From Phenylobacterium sp. (lineage in GTDB: Bacteria; Pseudomonadota; Alphaproteobacteria; Caulobacterales; Caulobacteraceae): a DNA stretch of 64,000 nt. The notes under the pieces were generated by a model that was given only the letters and a program-made list of their open reading frames with translations, had not been told where the DNA came from and did no database searches. This document shows positions 17,864 through 33,080 of this stretch, piece after piece. Position 1 is the stretch's first letter. The number at the start of each line of letters is the position of its first letter. Both the position numbers and the translations under genes were made by a program. Location: contig NZ_SCTC01000008.1 in assembly GCF_004299445.1 (NCBI RefSeq), positions 29,887 through 93,886 of the forward strand, given 5' to 3'.

Positions 17864-20287
17864 CTAGCCGACCGCCAGCGCCAGCGGCTCGGCCTGGGCA
17901 TCCAGGGTGTCGGCGATCGTCATTGCCATCTCGAGCATGTCCAGCGGCTTGGCCAGCACAGCCTGCATGCCGGCGGCCAGATATGAGGCGCGCTCCTGTT
18001 CCAGCACGTTGGCCGTGAGACCTATAATCGGTATGCGCCCGACCGGCCCGGGAAGCTGACGGATGCAGCGCGTGGCCTCCAGGCCGTCCATGTTGGGCAT
18101 CTGGACGTCCATCAGCACCAGGTGGAAGTGGCGCGCCTGGACCGCGGCCAGGCCCAGCGCGCCATCGTCGGCGGTCTCGACCTCGGCGCCCAGTTCCTCA
18201 AGCACCAGCTTGGCGACCATGCGGTTGGTGGGATTGTCCTCGACGACCAGCAGTCGCACGCCCTTCAGACCGCCGCCCTCCGTCGTCTCATCCTGGAAGG
18301 GCTCCGCCACCGGCAGGTGCAGCGCGGCCCAGAATGTCGAGCCCTGCCCCTCCAGGCTGTGGAAGCCCATCTGGCCACCCATCATATCCACCAGCGAGCG
18401 GCTGATGGTGAGTCCCAGGCCCGAGCCGCCGAAGCGCCGCGACGTCGCTCCGTCCGCCTGGGTGAAGCGGTTGAACAGCGCCGCCTGCGACGCCTGCGGG
18501 ATGCCCACGCCGGTGTCGCACACCTCGCAGGAGACCTGGCGGCGGCCGTCGGCGTCTGTCTCTCCGAACAGCAGCCGCACGTCGACCCGGCCGGCCAGCG
18601 TGAACTTCACAGCATTGCCCACGAGGTTCAGCAGGATCTGCGACAGGCGCAGTTCGTCGGCCGTCACCCAGCCGGGCTCGCCCACGACGTGGCACGCCAG
18701 GGCTACGCCCTTGGCCTCAGCCTCGGGACGCAGGAGCTCCACAACGGCAGTCAGCGCACGCACCGGGTCCATCGGCTGCGGATCCAGCTGGAGACGTCCC
18801 TCCTCGATGCGGGACAAGTCGATCACATCGTCCAGCAGCCGCTGCAGCAACCGGCCGCTGCGGATGGCCTCATCAACCAGCTCCTGCGCACCAGGGTCCA
18901 GCCCACGCCGGCTCAGCACGTGCAGCAGGCCCAGGACGCCGTTCATCGGCGTGCGGATCTCGTGGCTCATGTTGGCTACGAACTGGGACTTCATGCGGTT
19001 GCCTGCCTCAGCAGCCTCCTGAGCGACGCGGCTGTCGATCAGTTCCTGCTCGACGCGGCGCTTCTCGAGCGCGGTGCGGCGGAACACCTCCAGTGCGCGG
19101 GCCAGGTCGCCGATCTCGTCGCCGCGCGTCTGGTCGCCCACGGCCCGCTCCAGGTCGCCCTCCGCCACGATGGTCATGGTGTGGCTGATCCGACGGATGG
19201 GGCGCACGACGCGGAAGATCACCAGGGCCGTGGCCGCGAGGCCCAGGGCTGCGGCCAGCGCGGCGAGGGTCAGCGCCACCACCGCAGCGCGCCGGGCCTC
19301 GGCGGCCTTGGCGGCGGCGTGCTCGGACATGAGGGCCATAGCCGTGTTGGCCACGCCCATGAGGCCGCTCATGCCGGAGCGCGAGAGAGCGACCATCCGC
19401 CTGGACGTGTCCTCGGACCTACGGCCGGTCGACAACTCATCCAGCACCTCGGCGCGCGTGGCGAGCGTCTCGCGGAAATAGACGGCGTCCGCCACGGCGG
19501 TGGCGCGCTTCAGACGGGGCGGGGCGTCCGGGCGCGCGACCAGTTCCTCCACCGGACGCCAGGCGCTGGTGACGCGCCCGTCAAGCGTCGCGAAGGCGAT
19601 GCGTTGGGCCTCGGTCAGCGGCGCGTTGCGCCCCCTCGCCTGGCCCATCAGCAGCAAGGCGTCGCCGGCCGCATCGCGCGTGACCCAGGCGGCCTGCTTG
19701 ACGCTCATCATCGAGGTCACGAACGGATCCGAGCGCTCGACCTCGGCGCCGAGGCGAAGCGACAGCCGGTCCAGCAACCGGACGAGTTCGGTGTCGGCGG
19801 TGATCCAGGCGCTGCTCAGCCCCTCGGGACGAGAGGCCTGAGGATCACGGATCGCCGCGTAGACCGCCGCGCGTAGACGTTGCACTTCGGCGCGGCGGGC
19901 GCGGATGTCGGCAAGGTCGGCGCTGACGTCCGGCAGACCGCGTCGCTCGGCGCCGCCGGCCAGCTTGGCCAATGCGCGGTCGGTGGCCGCCTCGGCGGTG
20001 GCGGCCCGCCAGAAAACCTCGTCGGGCAGTTCCTTCGCCATGAGCGCGATGGCCAGGCCCGCACGTTCCAGGCGCAGCTCCTGCATGGCCAAGAACAGAT
20101 CGCTGGAAACGTCGGTGACGAAGGCCACGCGCTCGGCCTCGGCCAAGCGCACGGTGGCGCGGCGCGCCTCGGCGATCCCACCCGCCACAAGCAGCAGCGC
20201 CATCAGGGCGGTGATCGCCGGCAGCAGAAAACCGACGGATACCGCCCTATGCAGAAGTGGCTTCCCCATCAGAAATTGGGATAGCAC
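17864..20287 (-). CDS. Hybrid sensor histidine kinase/response regulator
   Basis: Two N-terminal TM segments, [23 protein letters not shown]-box, [16 protein letters not shown], receiver [18 protein letters not shown]. Confidence 0.93.
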   Translation of the reverse strand: MLSQFLMGKPLLHRAVSVGFLLPAITALMALLLVAGGIAEARRATVRLAEAERVAFVTDVSSDLFLAMQELRLERAGLAIALMAKELPDEVFWRAATAEAATDRALAKLAGGAERRGLPDVSADLADIRARRAEVQRLRAAVYAAIRDPQASRPEGLSSAWITADTELVRLLDRLSLRLGAEVERSDPFVTSMMSVKQAAWVTRDAAGDALLLMGQARGRNAPLTEAQRIAFATLDGRVTSAWRPVEELVARPDAPPRLKRATAVADAVYFRETLATRAEVLDELSTGRRSEDTSRRMVALSRSGMSGLMGVANTAMALMSEHAAAKAAEARRAAVVALTLAALAAALGLAATALVIFRVVRPIRRISHTMTIVAEGDLERAVGDQTRGDEIGDLARALEVFRRTALEKRRVEQELIDSRVAQEAAEAGNRMKSQFVANMSHEIRTPMNGVLGLLHVLSRRGLDPGAQELVDEAIRSGRLLQRLLDDVIDLSRIEEGRLQLDPQPMDPVRALTAVVELLRPEAEAKGVALACHVVGEPGWVTADELRLSQILLNLVGNAVKFTLAGRVDVRLLFGETDADGRRQVSCEVCDTGVGIPQASQAALFNRFTQADGATSRRFGGSGLGLTISRSLVDMMGGQMGFHSLEGQGSTFWAALHLPVAEPFQDETTEGGGLKGVRLLVVEDNPTNRMVAKLVLEELGAEVETADDGALGLAAVQARHFHLVLMDVQMPNMDGLEATRCIRQLPGPVGRIPIIGLTANVLEQERASYLAAGMQAVLAKPLDMLEMAMTIADTLDAQAEPLALAVG

Positions 20288-20371
20288 CGTTCACCATAAA
20301 AACCGTAAACGGGCCTGCGGTAGGTTGACGCAGCGCGTAGGACCCTCGCCCGCGCTTCGCGTTCCGGAGCT

Positions 20372-20845
20372 CTAGGCGAGAGCCACGCAGCGTCGGCGAC
20401 GCAGGCCCGCGCCGGCGAGACCGAAGCCTGCGATCATCAGCGCCCAGGTGGCGGGCTCGGGCACGCCGCCCACCCGGCCGTCGTCCTTGAAGGCGTAGTT
20501 CACGTAGCTGCCCAGAGCGCCGTCGTTGATGTAGGCCGACAGGTCGAAGCCGAACGCGCTGTTCACATCCTGGGCGTCGACGCCCACGGTGTCGGGCAGG
20601 CCGATGTAAGCGTACCAGGCGCGGAAGTTGATCTGGTTCACGTCCGACCCACTGGTCGAGATCATGTAGTCGGACGCGTTGCCGCCGAAGATCAGCGCGG
20701 CGGCCTGCTGGCCAGTGAGCGGGCTGTCATCGACGCCGCTGTTCAATTCCCAGCTGCCCACGAAGACGATGGCGGCGTCGGCGGAGCTCGCCGCCAGAAG
20801 AGCCGTCGCCGCGGCGCCTGCGGCCAGAACCTTGCGGATATCCAT
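20372..20845 (-). CDS. PEPxxWA-CTERM sorting-domain protein
   Basis: Signal peptide MDIRKVLAAGAAATALLAASSADAA; C-terminus GGVPEPATWALMIAGFGLAGAGLRRRR. Confidence 0.85.
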   Translation of the reverse strand: MDIRKVLAAGAAATALLAASSADAAIVFVGSWELNSGVDDSPLTGQQAAALIFGGNASDYMISTSGSDVNQINFRAWYAYIGLPDTVGVDAQDVNSAFGFDLSAYINDGALGSYVNYAFKDDGRVGGVPEPATWALMIAGFGLAGAGLRRRRCVALA

Positions 20846-20999
20846 CGTACACCTGCCCACTCTCGCGCGAATCCGTCCGCGCTGCCCGGCCAACAGAGTT
20901 GCTGAACCGTAAACGCCGGCCTAACGAGTTCACCCGTTGGTTGTGTCGATTCTACCAGATGTAGAAAACGCCGTTCGTTTTGCGACCAGCGGCGCCGAT

Positions 21000-23636
<2,637 letters not shown>

Positions 23637-23654
23637 TCAGCGCGAATTTGACGG

Positions 23655-24188
23655 TCAGGCGGAGTCCTGGGGGACGGGTTCTTCACACGGACGGTCGCCG
23701 GGCTCGGCGTCGTCCTCCAGGCTGGCGATGAGTTCAATCACGCGGGCGACGAGGGTCCCGACAGGCGCCTCGAGGAAGTCCTCGTCCTCCTCGGCCAGGG
23801 TGATCAGGATGTCGTAGACCATGGCCTCGTCGAGCTCGTCCCAGTCGGGACGCTCGACGTCGAAGCGGAGCATGACGGCGTCGCGGGCGCGCTCGATCTG
23901 GGCGCGCTGGTCCGGACTGACGGTCCGCAGACCCTCGCGGACCAGCTCGGGCCCGGGCGGCCCGGGCCGCTTGGCGGCGGCATCTTCCCGCTCACGGGCG
24001 AGCTTGGCCTTCAGGGCCAGGGTCTGGCGCAGGGAGCGCGCCATCCGCGTGTAGGTGCGGCCCAGTTCGGCGATCTCGGCGGCGTCCTCCGCCGCCATGA
24101 GCTTGTCGTGCGTCCGTTCCACGGCCGCGAGGTCGCGCTCCGCCAGGCGGGCGAGAATCTCCTCATCGCGGGTGAGACCAGCGGACAT
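23655..24188 (-). CDS. Hypothetical protein (charged, alpha-helical)
   Basis: 177-aa ORF in a coherent gene context; no recognised domain. Confidence 0.6.
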   Translation of the reverse strand: MSAGLTRDEEILARLAERDLAAVERTHDKLMAAEDAAEIAELGRTYTRMARSLRQTLALKAKLAREREDAAAKRPGPPGPELVREGLRTVSPDQRAQIERARDAVMLRFDVERPDWDELDEAMVYDILITLAEEDEDFLEAPVGTLVARVIELIASLEDDAEPGDRPCEEPVPQDSA

Positions 24189-24360
24189 GGTCGGGAGGGA
24201 AACACGCCCCTACGACAAAAGCGGTCGCAGGGTGTGCGGACCGCAGCGAATCCGGCTTCGACTCCGCGGCGCCTAATATTCAGGCGCCTACCGCAGGAAT
24301 GTGTCTGCGGGTCGGAAACATGGGGTCTCGGACGGCGAGGATCGGCTAACGCTGGCGCCG

Positions 24361-24840
24361 ATGTCCGCCGAATTGCTGGCCCTCTGCCGCGACCTGCCGA
24401 TCGCCGATTTCGAGCCGGGCGGCGTCCTCCTCCAGGAGGGCCTGTCCACCGGGCGCCTCTACGTGCTGGTCGCGGGCGAGGTCGAGATCCTGAAGGGCGA
24501 CTTCCAGATCAACGTGGTGGGCGAGCCGGGCGCCATCTTCGGCGAGATGTCGGTGCTGCTGGCCATGCCGCACATGGCCACCGTGCGGGCGCTCAGCGCC
24601 TGCCGGGCTTACCGCTGCGACGACGGCGAGGCCTTCCTTCGGGACCACCCGCAGATCGCCCACCACCTGGCCCGCACCCTGGCGCAGCGGCTGAACGGCG
24701 TGACCAGCTACCTCGTGGACCTGAAGCGCCAGTTCGCGGACGACCAGAGCCACCTGGGGTTCGTGGACGAGATTCTCGAGAGCCTCGTCCACTCGCAGGG
24801 GCCGGCGTTCACGCCAGGATCGGACCGGGACCCGGGATAG
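24361..24840 (+). CDS. Cyclic nucleotide-binding domain (Crp/Fnr-type) protein without DNA-binding domain
   Basis: GGVLLQEGLSTGRLYVLVAGEVEILKGDF...PGAIFGEMSVLLAMPHMATVRALSAC; no C-terminal HTH. An alternative GTG start lies at 24301. Confidence 0.78.
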   Translation: MSAELLALCRDLPIADFEPGGVLLQEGLSTGRLYVLVAGEVEILKGDFQINVVGEPGAIFGEMSVLLAMPHMATVRALSACRAYRCDDGEAFLRDHPQIAHHLARTLAQRLNGVTSYLVDLKRQFADDQSHLGFVDEILESLVHSQGPAFTPGSDRDPG

Positions 24841-25612
24841 CCGGCGCCCAGTCCGGAAGGCGCGACAGGGAATCAACAGGGCGCACGAGGGGCTCGTCCA
24901 GCCGCACCATCTCGACGCCGGCCAGCGAGAACCAGGCGGCGGCCGGCTCGTCCGTATCGATCACGATGTGCGGCGGTTCGGGCCCGATCTGCTGACCCGA
25001 GTTGAAGACCCAGGTGTCGCCGATGCGATCCACCCAAGAGCCGTCGCGCTTGAAGGGCGCCTGATGGATATGGCCGGCCAGGACCATGTCGGGGCGATAG
25101 AGGTCGATCCAGGCCGAAAGTTCGGCGTCGCCCCAGCAGCGGCGGCCGTCCCAGGCGGTGGGCGAGCCCTCGGGCGGGGCGTGGTACACCCAGATCCAGC
25201 GGCGCTTGGGCGTCGCCGCATCGCGGGCGAGCTGGCGGGCGATGGCCTCTCGGGCCTTGGGGCCGTCCCACCAGGGGCAGATGGTGACCAGGGTGTCGCC
25301 GAGCGTCAGGCTGTCGCCGTCGGTGGGCACCCCCAAGCGCCGGACCCGCTCCATCCAGGTCGCGACCCGCTCGCCGTCGTCGTCGCGGCGATCCAGGTCG
25401 TGGTTGCCCGACGAGACGACCAGCCGGGTCGAGCGGGCGAGGCGTTGCAGGTATTTGAGGATCACCAGCACCTGCACGCCCCCGTCGAGGCTGCTCGAGA
25501 TGTCGAGCTGGTCGCCCGCGATGACCACGAGGTCGAACGCCGGCGCCGCCGCCGCCGTCCAGTCGTATTGCTTGAGTGCGTAGTGCAGGTCCGAGACCAG
25601 CAGCATCCGCAT
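24809..25612 (-). CDS. Calcineurin-like metallophosphoesterase
   Basis: MRMLLVSDLHYALKQYDW, VVIAGDQLD, VVSSGNHDLDRRDD, LAGHIHQAPF. Confidence 0.88.
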   Translation of the reverse strand: MRMLLVSDLHYALKQYDWTAAAAPAFDLVVIAGDQLDISSSLDGGVQVLVILKYLQRLARSTRLVVSSGNHDLDRRDDDGERVATWMERVRRLGVPTDGDSLTLGDTLVTICPWWDGPKAREAIARQLARDAATPKRRWIWVYHAPPEGSPTAWDGRRCWGDAELSAWIDLYRPDMVLAGHIHQAPFKRDGSWVDRIGDTWVFNSGQQIGPEPPHIVIDTDEPAAAWFSLAGVEMVRLDEPLVRPVDSLSRLPDWAPAIPGPGPILA

Positions 25613-25733
25613 CGCGACCCCTCCCCTGGCGTCTTTTCCTGACGCTGGAGGCGGCAGGCGGGGGCGTCAATGAATCAGGGGCCGGCCGCGCGGCTCATTC
25701 GCATTCCGCTCGTCTAGTAGGCGATCCGCCGGT

Positions 25734-26870
25734 TCAGCCCACGCGCGCCAGGCCCGAGCCATCCACCCGGAAGCCCTGGGCCCGACCGGCCAGGCCGTCG
25801 AACAGCATCTCGTCGGTTCCGGTGAGGAAAGCCTGCAGGCCAAGGGCCTCGATCTCGTCGAACAGGGCGGCCCGGCGGCGCGCGTCGAGGTGGGCGGCCA
25901 CTTCGTCCAGCAGCAGGATGGGCGACGGCGCATCGGCGCGCGCCAGCCGCGCCGCCTGGGCCAGCACCAGGTTCAGGATCAGGGCCTTCTGCTCGCCGGT
26001 GGAGCATTCGGCGGCGGGCCGGTCCTTTTCGGCGTGGATGACGGAGAGGTCGCCGCGATGCGGGCCGGTCAGCGCCCGGCCGGCGGCGGCGTCGCGGTCG
26101 CGGGCCTGCTTCAGGGCCTGGGCCAGCAGCGCCTGGATCTCGGCGGAGGCCCGGCCTTCGGCGGCCATCCGCTCCCAGTCGCCGGTCAGCGACAGGCGGG
26201 CCTGGGGGAACGGGCGCTCGCCGCGGGTGGCGATCTCGTCGGCCAGGGCCGCCAGCGTGCGGGCGCGGGCCTCGGCCATCAGCGTCCCGGCATCGGCCAG
26301 CTGGGCCTCCAGCGCGTCCAGCCAGGCGGGGTCGGCGGGGCCGTCGGTCAGGAGGCGCATCCGCTCGCGCTGGGCTTTCTCGTAGGCCTGGACGTGGGCG
26401 GCGTGCATCGGCTCGGCGGCGAACACCAGCCGGTCGTAGAAGCGGCGGCGGTCGGAGGCGCCCTCCAGGAACAGCCGGTCCTGGGCGGGGGTGAGCCAGA
26501 CCTGGCGGATGTGCTCGGCCAGGCGCCCGGGCGGCGCGGGCTCGCCCTCGACGCGGACGACGCGGCGCGCCGCGCCGGCCTGCTCGACCCCGGTGCCCAG
26601 CCGCGTCTCGTCGTCGCCGGCGCTGACGGTCACCGCCACGGCCCAGGCGCGGCCGGTGGTTTCGCCCGGCATCCGGCGGCCCACCTCGGCCAGGGCCGAG
26701 CCGCGCAGGCCGCGGCCCGGGATCAGGAAGCTGACCGCCTCCAGCAGGTTGGTCTTGCCCGCCCCGTTCGCGCCGGCCAGCCAGACGGGGCGGCCGTCGA
26801 GCGTCACCTCGGCGTCGGCGTAGGATCGGAAGTCGCGAAGCGCGATGCGGGTCAGGGCCGAAGCGGTCAC
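25734..26870 (-). CDS. recF: DNA replication/repair protein RecF
   Basis: [53 protein letters not shown]-terminal [18 protein letters not shown]...[16 protein letters not shown]. Confidence 0.95.
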   Translation of the reverse strand: MTASALTRIALRDFRSYADAEVTLDGRPVWLAGANGAGKTNLLEAVSFLIPGRGLRGSALAEVGRRMPGETTGRAWAVAVTVSAGDDETRLGTGVEQAGAARRVVRVEGEPAPPGRLAEHIRQVWLTPAQDRLFLEGASDRRRFYDRLVFAAEPMHAAHVQAYEKAQRERMRLLTDGPADPAWLDALEAQLADAGTLMAEARARTLAALADEIATRGERPFPQARLSLTGDWERMAAEGRASAEIQALLAQALKQARDRDAAAGRALTGPHRGDLSVIHAEKDRPAAECSTGEQKALILNLVLAQAARLARADAPSPILLLDEVAAHLDARRRAALFDEIEALGLQAFLTGTDEMLFDGLAGRAQGFRVDGSGLARVG

Positions 26871-26901
26871 CCGGGGGGTTTAGCGGCTTTCCCGCCCCGG
26901 C

Positions 26902-27621
26902 TCACCAGGGGATCTCGGCGCCGTCCCAGGCGTAGAACCCGCCACTTCCCTCCGGGGTCAGGCCGTCCAGGACCCGCATCAGCGCCGAAGCGGAGACCTC
27001 GGGCGTGAACAGGCGCTCGGGCGCGACCCCGCGCTGGAACGGGGCGCTGAGGGCCGTGTCGACCGTGCCGGGATGCAGGGCGACGCAGAGGCCGAGCGGG
27101 TGGGTGCGGCGATGCTCGACCGCCAGGGTGCGGATCAGCATGTTGAGCGCCGCCTTCGACGCCCGGTAGCCGTACCAGCCGCCCAGGTGGTTGTCGCCGA
27201 TCGACCCCACCCGCGCCGAGATCGCCGCGAAGGCGCTGGGCCGGTCGCGCGGCATCAGCGGCAACAGGCGGCGGGCGACCAGGGCGGGACCCACGGCGTT
27301 GACCCGCAACACCTCGGTCAGGGCCTCGGCGTTCAGCGCGCGCATCGTCTTTTCGGGCGAGAGGCCGGGGCCGTGCAGCACGCCGGTGGCGACGATCACG
27401 CGGGTGGGGCGTCCGGCGTCGGCGATGGCCTGGGCGGCGCGATCCATGGCGTCGTCGTCGAGCAGGTCGGCCAGGATGACGTCCGCCCCCGGCGTCTCGA
27501 CGGGGCGGCGCGCCACGACGAGCACGCGGTCGTAGGCGGGGTCGGCCGCCATGGCCTGGGCGAGCGCGCGGCCGATTCCGCCGGCGCCGACGACGACGCC
27601 CAGGGATTTGTCAGACGCCAA
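26902..27621 (-). CDS. SDR-family NAD(P)-dependent oxidoreductase
   Basis: LGVVVGAGGIGRALAQAMA, NAVGPALVARRLLPLM, YGYRASKAALNMLIRTLAVEH. Confidence 0.85.
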   Translation of the reverse strand: MASDKSLGVVVGAGGIGRALAQAMAADPAYDRVLVVARRPVETPGADVILADLLDDDAMDRAAQAIADAGRPTRVIVATGVLHGPGLSPEKTMRALNAEALTEVLRVNAVGPALVARRLLPLMPRDRPSAFAAISARVGSIGDNHLGGWYGYRASKAALNMLIRTLAVEHRRTHPLGLCVALHPGTVDTALSAPFQRGVAPERLFTPEVSASALMRVLDGLTPEGSGGFYAWDGAEIPW

Positions 27622-28051
27622 GGACCACCGCCCCGACTGCCAGGCCCGCGACGGCGCCGGCCGTCAGGATCGTCCGCAGGCGTGGCATCCAGGCGGGCGC
27701 GCCCGTGTCGCGCAGGTCCCAGAGCCAGTGCACGAACAGCGCCGCGGCGAGCGACAGAAGCTGGACGGTGCGCAGGGACGGCGGCAGGGCCAGGAGCGCC
27801 AGCCCGGCGATCGTCGGCAGCATCGACAGCGAGACCGTGGCGACCGGGGGCGGGGCGTCGAGCACCGCGCGGCCGAAGCGGGCGCCGCCCAGGAACGACA
27901 GGATCAGGGCGGCATAGGCGGCCAGGAGGACGCCCGCGATCTCGCGGGTTTCGGGCCAGACCACGCCGGCCGCGGCGGGGGCCCAGAAGGGAATGAGGCC
28001 CGCGAGGCCGTAACCCAGGACAACGCGGGGAATGGCCGGGCGCGGCGTCAT
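27611..28051 (-). CDS. DUF3429-like small membrane protein
   Basis: Start moved to ATG 28051 (MTPRPAIPRVVLGYGLAGLIPFW...); ILSFLGGARFGRAV, several TM segments. Confidence 0.75.
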   Translation of the reverse strand: MTPRPAIPRVVLGYGLAGLIPFWAPAAAGVVWPETREIAGVLLAAYAALILSFLGGARFGRAVLDAPPPVATVSLSMLPTIAGLALLALPPSLRTVQLLSLAAALFVHWLWDLRDTGAPAWMPRLRTILTAGAVAGLAVGAVVLGV

Positions 28052-28491
28052 GCGCGGCCGCCGGCCAGCCGCTGCAGGCGGGGCCTGATGCGCAGGAAGA
28101 GTCGGTACCCGCTCTCCAGAAGGCGCAGGATCGTCGGGGAACGGGCCGCCAGCCCCAGCGGGCGCAGCAGCGGCAGCGCGCGCCACATGGCCGCGAAGGC
28201 GGCGGCGCCGTTGACGACGGGCCCATCGCCCTCCTGGGCGTGGAACCGGGCGAGCAGTTCGGCGCGATCGATGGGGCAGGAGTCGGCGGTGTGCGCCTCG
28301 ACGAACGCCACCGCGCCTCGGCGGTCGAGCCGACGCAGCACCGCGATCTCCCGCCGGCACAGCGGGCAGTCGCCATCGTACCACACGGTCACGCGAGGAA
28401 TGGAGAGAGGTGTGCCCACCGGCCGGACATAGGCGCGCGGGCGGGGTCCGACAATGGCGCGGCCGAGCCGTGCGCCGTTCGCCTCCGCCAT
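28048..28491 (-). CDS. Thiol-disulfide oxidoreductase DCC family (DUF393)
   Basis: VTVWYDGDCPLCRREIAVLRRLDRRGAVAFVEA (DxDCPLC). Confidence 0.82.
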   Translation of the reverse strand: MAEANGARLGRAIVGPRPRAYVRPVGTPLSIPRVTVWYDGDCPLCRREIAVLRRLDRRGAVAFVEAHTADSCPIDRAELLARFHAQEGDGPVVNGAAAFAAMWRALPLLRPLGLAARSPTILRLLESGYRLFLRIRPRLQRLAGGRA

Positions 28492-28510
28492 CTGTGCAGG
28501 CCGACCGCGC

Positions 28511-29071
28511 TCATCCGATCCGGATGATCTGTCCGAAGCAGCCGTCGTCGGTGACCTTCAGCCGCAGAAAGCTCGGGCTATGCCCCTCGGCGGGCATGAC
28601 CGCGCTGCCGGGGTTGAGGGCCGAGCCGCTCTGTCCGAACCGCCGCTCGTCGGCCTTGTGCGTTCCGGCATGCAGCAGCACGTCGATCCGACTTCCGAAG
28701 AGGCGGCGCGACACCTCGACCACATCGTCCGAGGCCACAAACGGGTCCGACGAGTCCGCCAGACCCGCGGCGACGGCATCGAAGACGCATCCGATCCGGT
28801 AGCGCCCCTCGGTCAGCACCAGGACGTCGCGCCGGGTTCGCATGTCATCCGCATCGTCTTGGCCGCGAACGCCCAGCACCGGCGCGATCTCCTGCAGGCG
28901 GTCCAGTCCCGCCTTCTCGCCCATGTCGCCCAGCGTCACGATCAGGTCTGCGCCCTGCAGGCGTTGGAAGAGCTCCGGCGGGAACTGCGGGCCGTTCTCG
29001 TGGATGTGGCAGTCGGCAAGCACGGCGATGTTCGTGCCTTCACCCTGCATCCGCCAGACCGAGTGTCCCAT
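28511..29071 (-). CDS. Metallophosphoesterase, YfcE/MJ0936-like
   Basis: NIAVLADCHIHENGP, LIVTLGDMGEKAG, LHAGTHKADERRFGQSGSALNPGSAVMP; start moved inside the ORF. Confidence 0.7.
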   Translation of the reverse strand: MGHSVWRMQGEGTNIAVLADCHIHENGPQFPPELFQRLQGADLIVTLGDMGEKAGLDRLQEIAPVLGVRGQDDADDMRTRRDVLVLTEGRYRIGCVFDAVAAGLADSSDPFVASDDVVEVSRRLFGSRIDVLLHAGTHKADERRFGQSGSALNPGSAVMPAEGHSPSFLRLKVTDDGCFGQIIRIG

Positions 29072-29181
29072 GGCTCGTCCCGAGATCGACAGCCTAACCA
29101 TTATCCGTTCGTGTCCGGATACCGCCAGCACGCTGTCAGCAGCGACCCCATATGCGGACCCGCACATGTCGTGAGGGACCC

Positions 29182-29991
29182 ATGAGCCAGACTGCGAAAG
29201 CCGACCTGTTCCATCAGCTGCATCAGGGCCCTGAGGTCCTGGTCCTGCCCAACGTCTGGGACGCAGCCTCGGCCGCCGTGGTCGCCGACGCGGGGGCCAA
29301 GGCTGTGGCCACCTCGTCGGCCGCGGTGGCCTGGACGTTCGGGCAGGCGGACGGCGACAACCTGGCGGTGGAGAACACCTGCGCGGTGGTGGCGGCGATC
29401 GGCCGGGTGACCGATCTGCCGGTGAGTTGCGACTTCGAGGGCGGCTTCACCGACGACCTGGACCAGCTGGCGCAGAACATCATCCGGGTGATCGAGGCCG
29501 GCGCGGTGGGCATCAACTTCGAGGACGGGTCGCGCGACCCGAACCTGCACGCCCGAAAGATCGCCGCCGCGCGCCACGCGGCGGAGAAGGCCGGCGTGCC
29601 GCTGTTCATCAACGCCCGCACCGACGTCTACCTGCGGCAGCTGGCGGCCGGCGACGCCGCCGAGGCCGAGGCGATCCGGCGCGGCAGGATCTATGTCTCG
29701 GCGGGGGCCGACGGGGTGTTCGTGCCCGGCGCCGCCGACGGCGAGCTGATCGGCCGGCTGGCGGCGGCGATCCCCGCCCCGCTCAATATCCTGGCCTGGC
29801 CGGGCGCGCCCGACGCCGCGGGGCTGAAGGCGCTGGGCGTGCGCCGGCTGAGCGCCGGGACGGGCACCTTCAACATCGCTTTCGCCGCCCTCGCCAAGGC
29901 CGCCGCCGATTTCCTGGCCCAGGGCTCGTCCGACGCGGTCTTCGCCGCCGCGAAGGGCGCGCCTTCGCTGCAGAAAAGGTTCTCCGCTTAG
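29182..29991 (+). CDS. Isocitrate lyase/PEP mutase family protein
   Basis: VLVLPNVWDAASAAVVADAGAKAVATSSAAVAW, SCDFEGGFTDD, GINFEDGS, INARTDVYL. Confidence 0.88.
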   Translation: MSQTAKADLFHQLHQGPEVLVLPNVWDAASAAVVADAGAKAVATSSAAVAWTFGQADGDNLAVENTCAVVAAIGRVTDLPVSCDFEGGFTDDLDQLAQNIIRVIEAGAVGINFEDGSRDPNLHARKIAAARHAAEKAGVPLFINARTDVYLRQLAAGDAAEAEAIRRGRIYVSAGADGVFVPGAADGELIGRLAAAIPAPLNILAWPGAPDAAGLKALGVRRLSAGTGTFNIAFAALAKAAADFLAQGSSDAVFAAAKGAPSLQKRFSA

Positions 29992-30109
29992 GACCGACGG
30001 GCACGCGCCGGCTGCGGGCAAGGATCGCCCGCATTCCGCGCGTCGCAGACGGCTGATGTTGACCTCCTGGGCGGGTGACCTGACGCCCGCCCCGCCCTAT
30101 CTTGCGCCC

Positions 30110-32989
<2,880 letters not shown>

Positions 32990-32994
32990 AGCCT

Positions 32995-33070
32995 GTCCGG
33001 TTCAGGTGGATCATCTGAACCGGACGAACACGCTCGATCTCTGATTTGGAGCGCGCTTCGGGACGCGCTC
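32995..33070. repeat. Two adjacent palindromes downstream of polA
   Basis: GTCCGGTTCAG-gtggatcat-CTGAACCGGAC (32995-33025, 11-bp perfect stem) and GAGCGCG-cttcggga-CGCGCTC (33049-33070). Confidence 0.65.
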
Positions 33071-33080
33071 TGAGGTCGGT

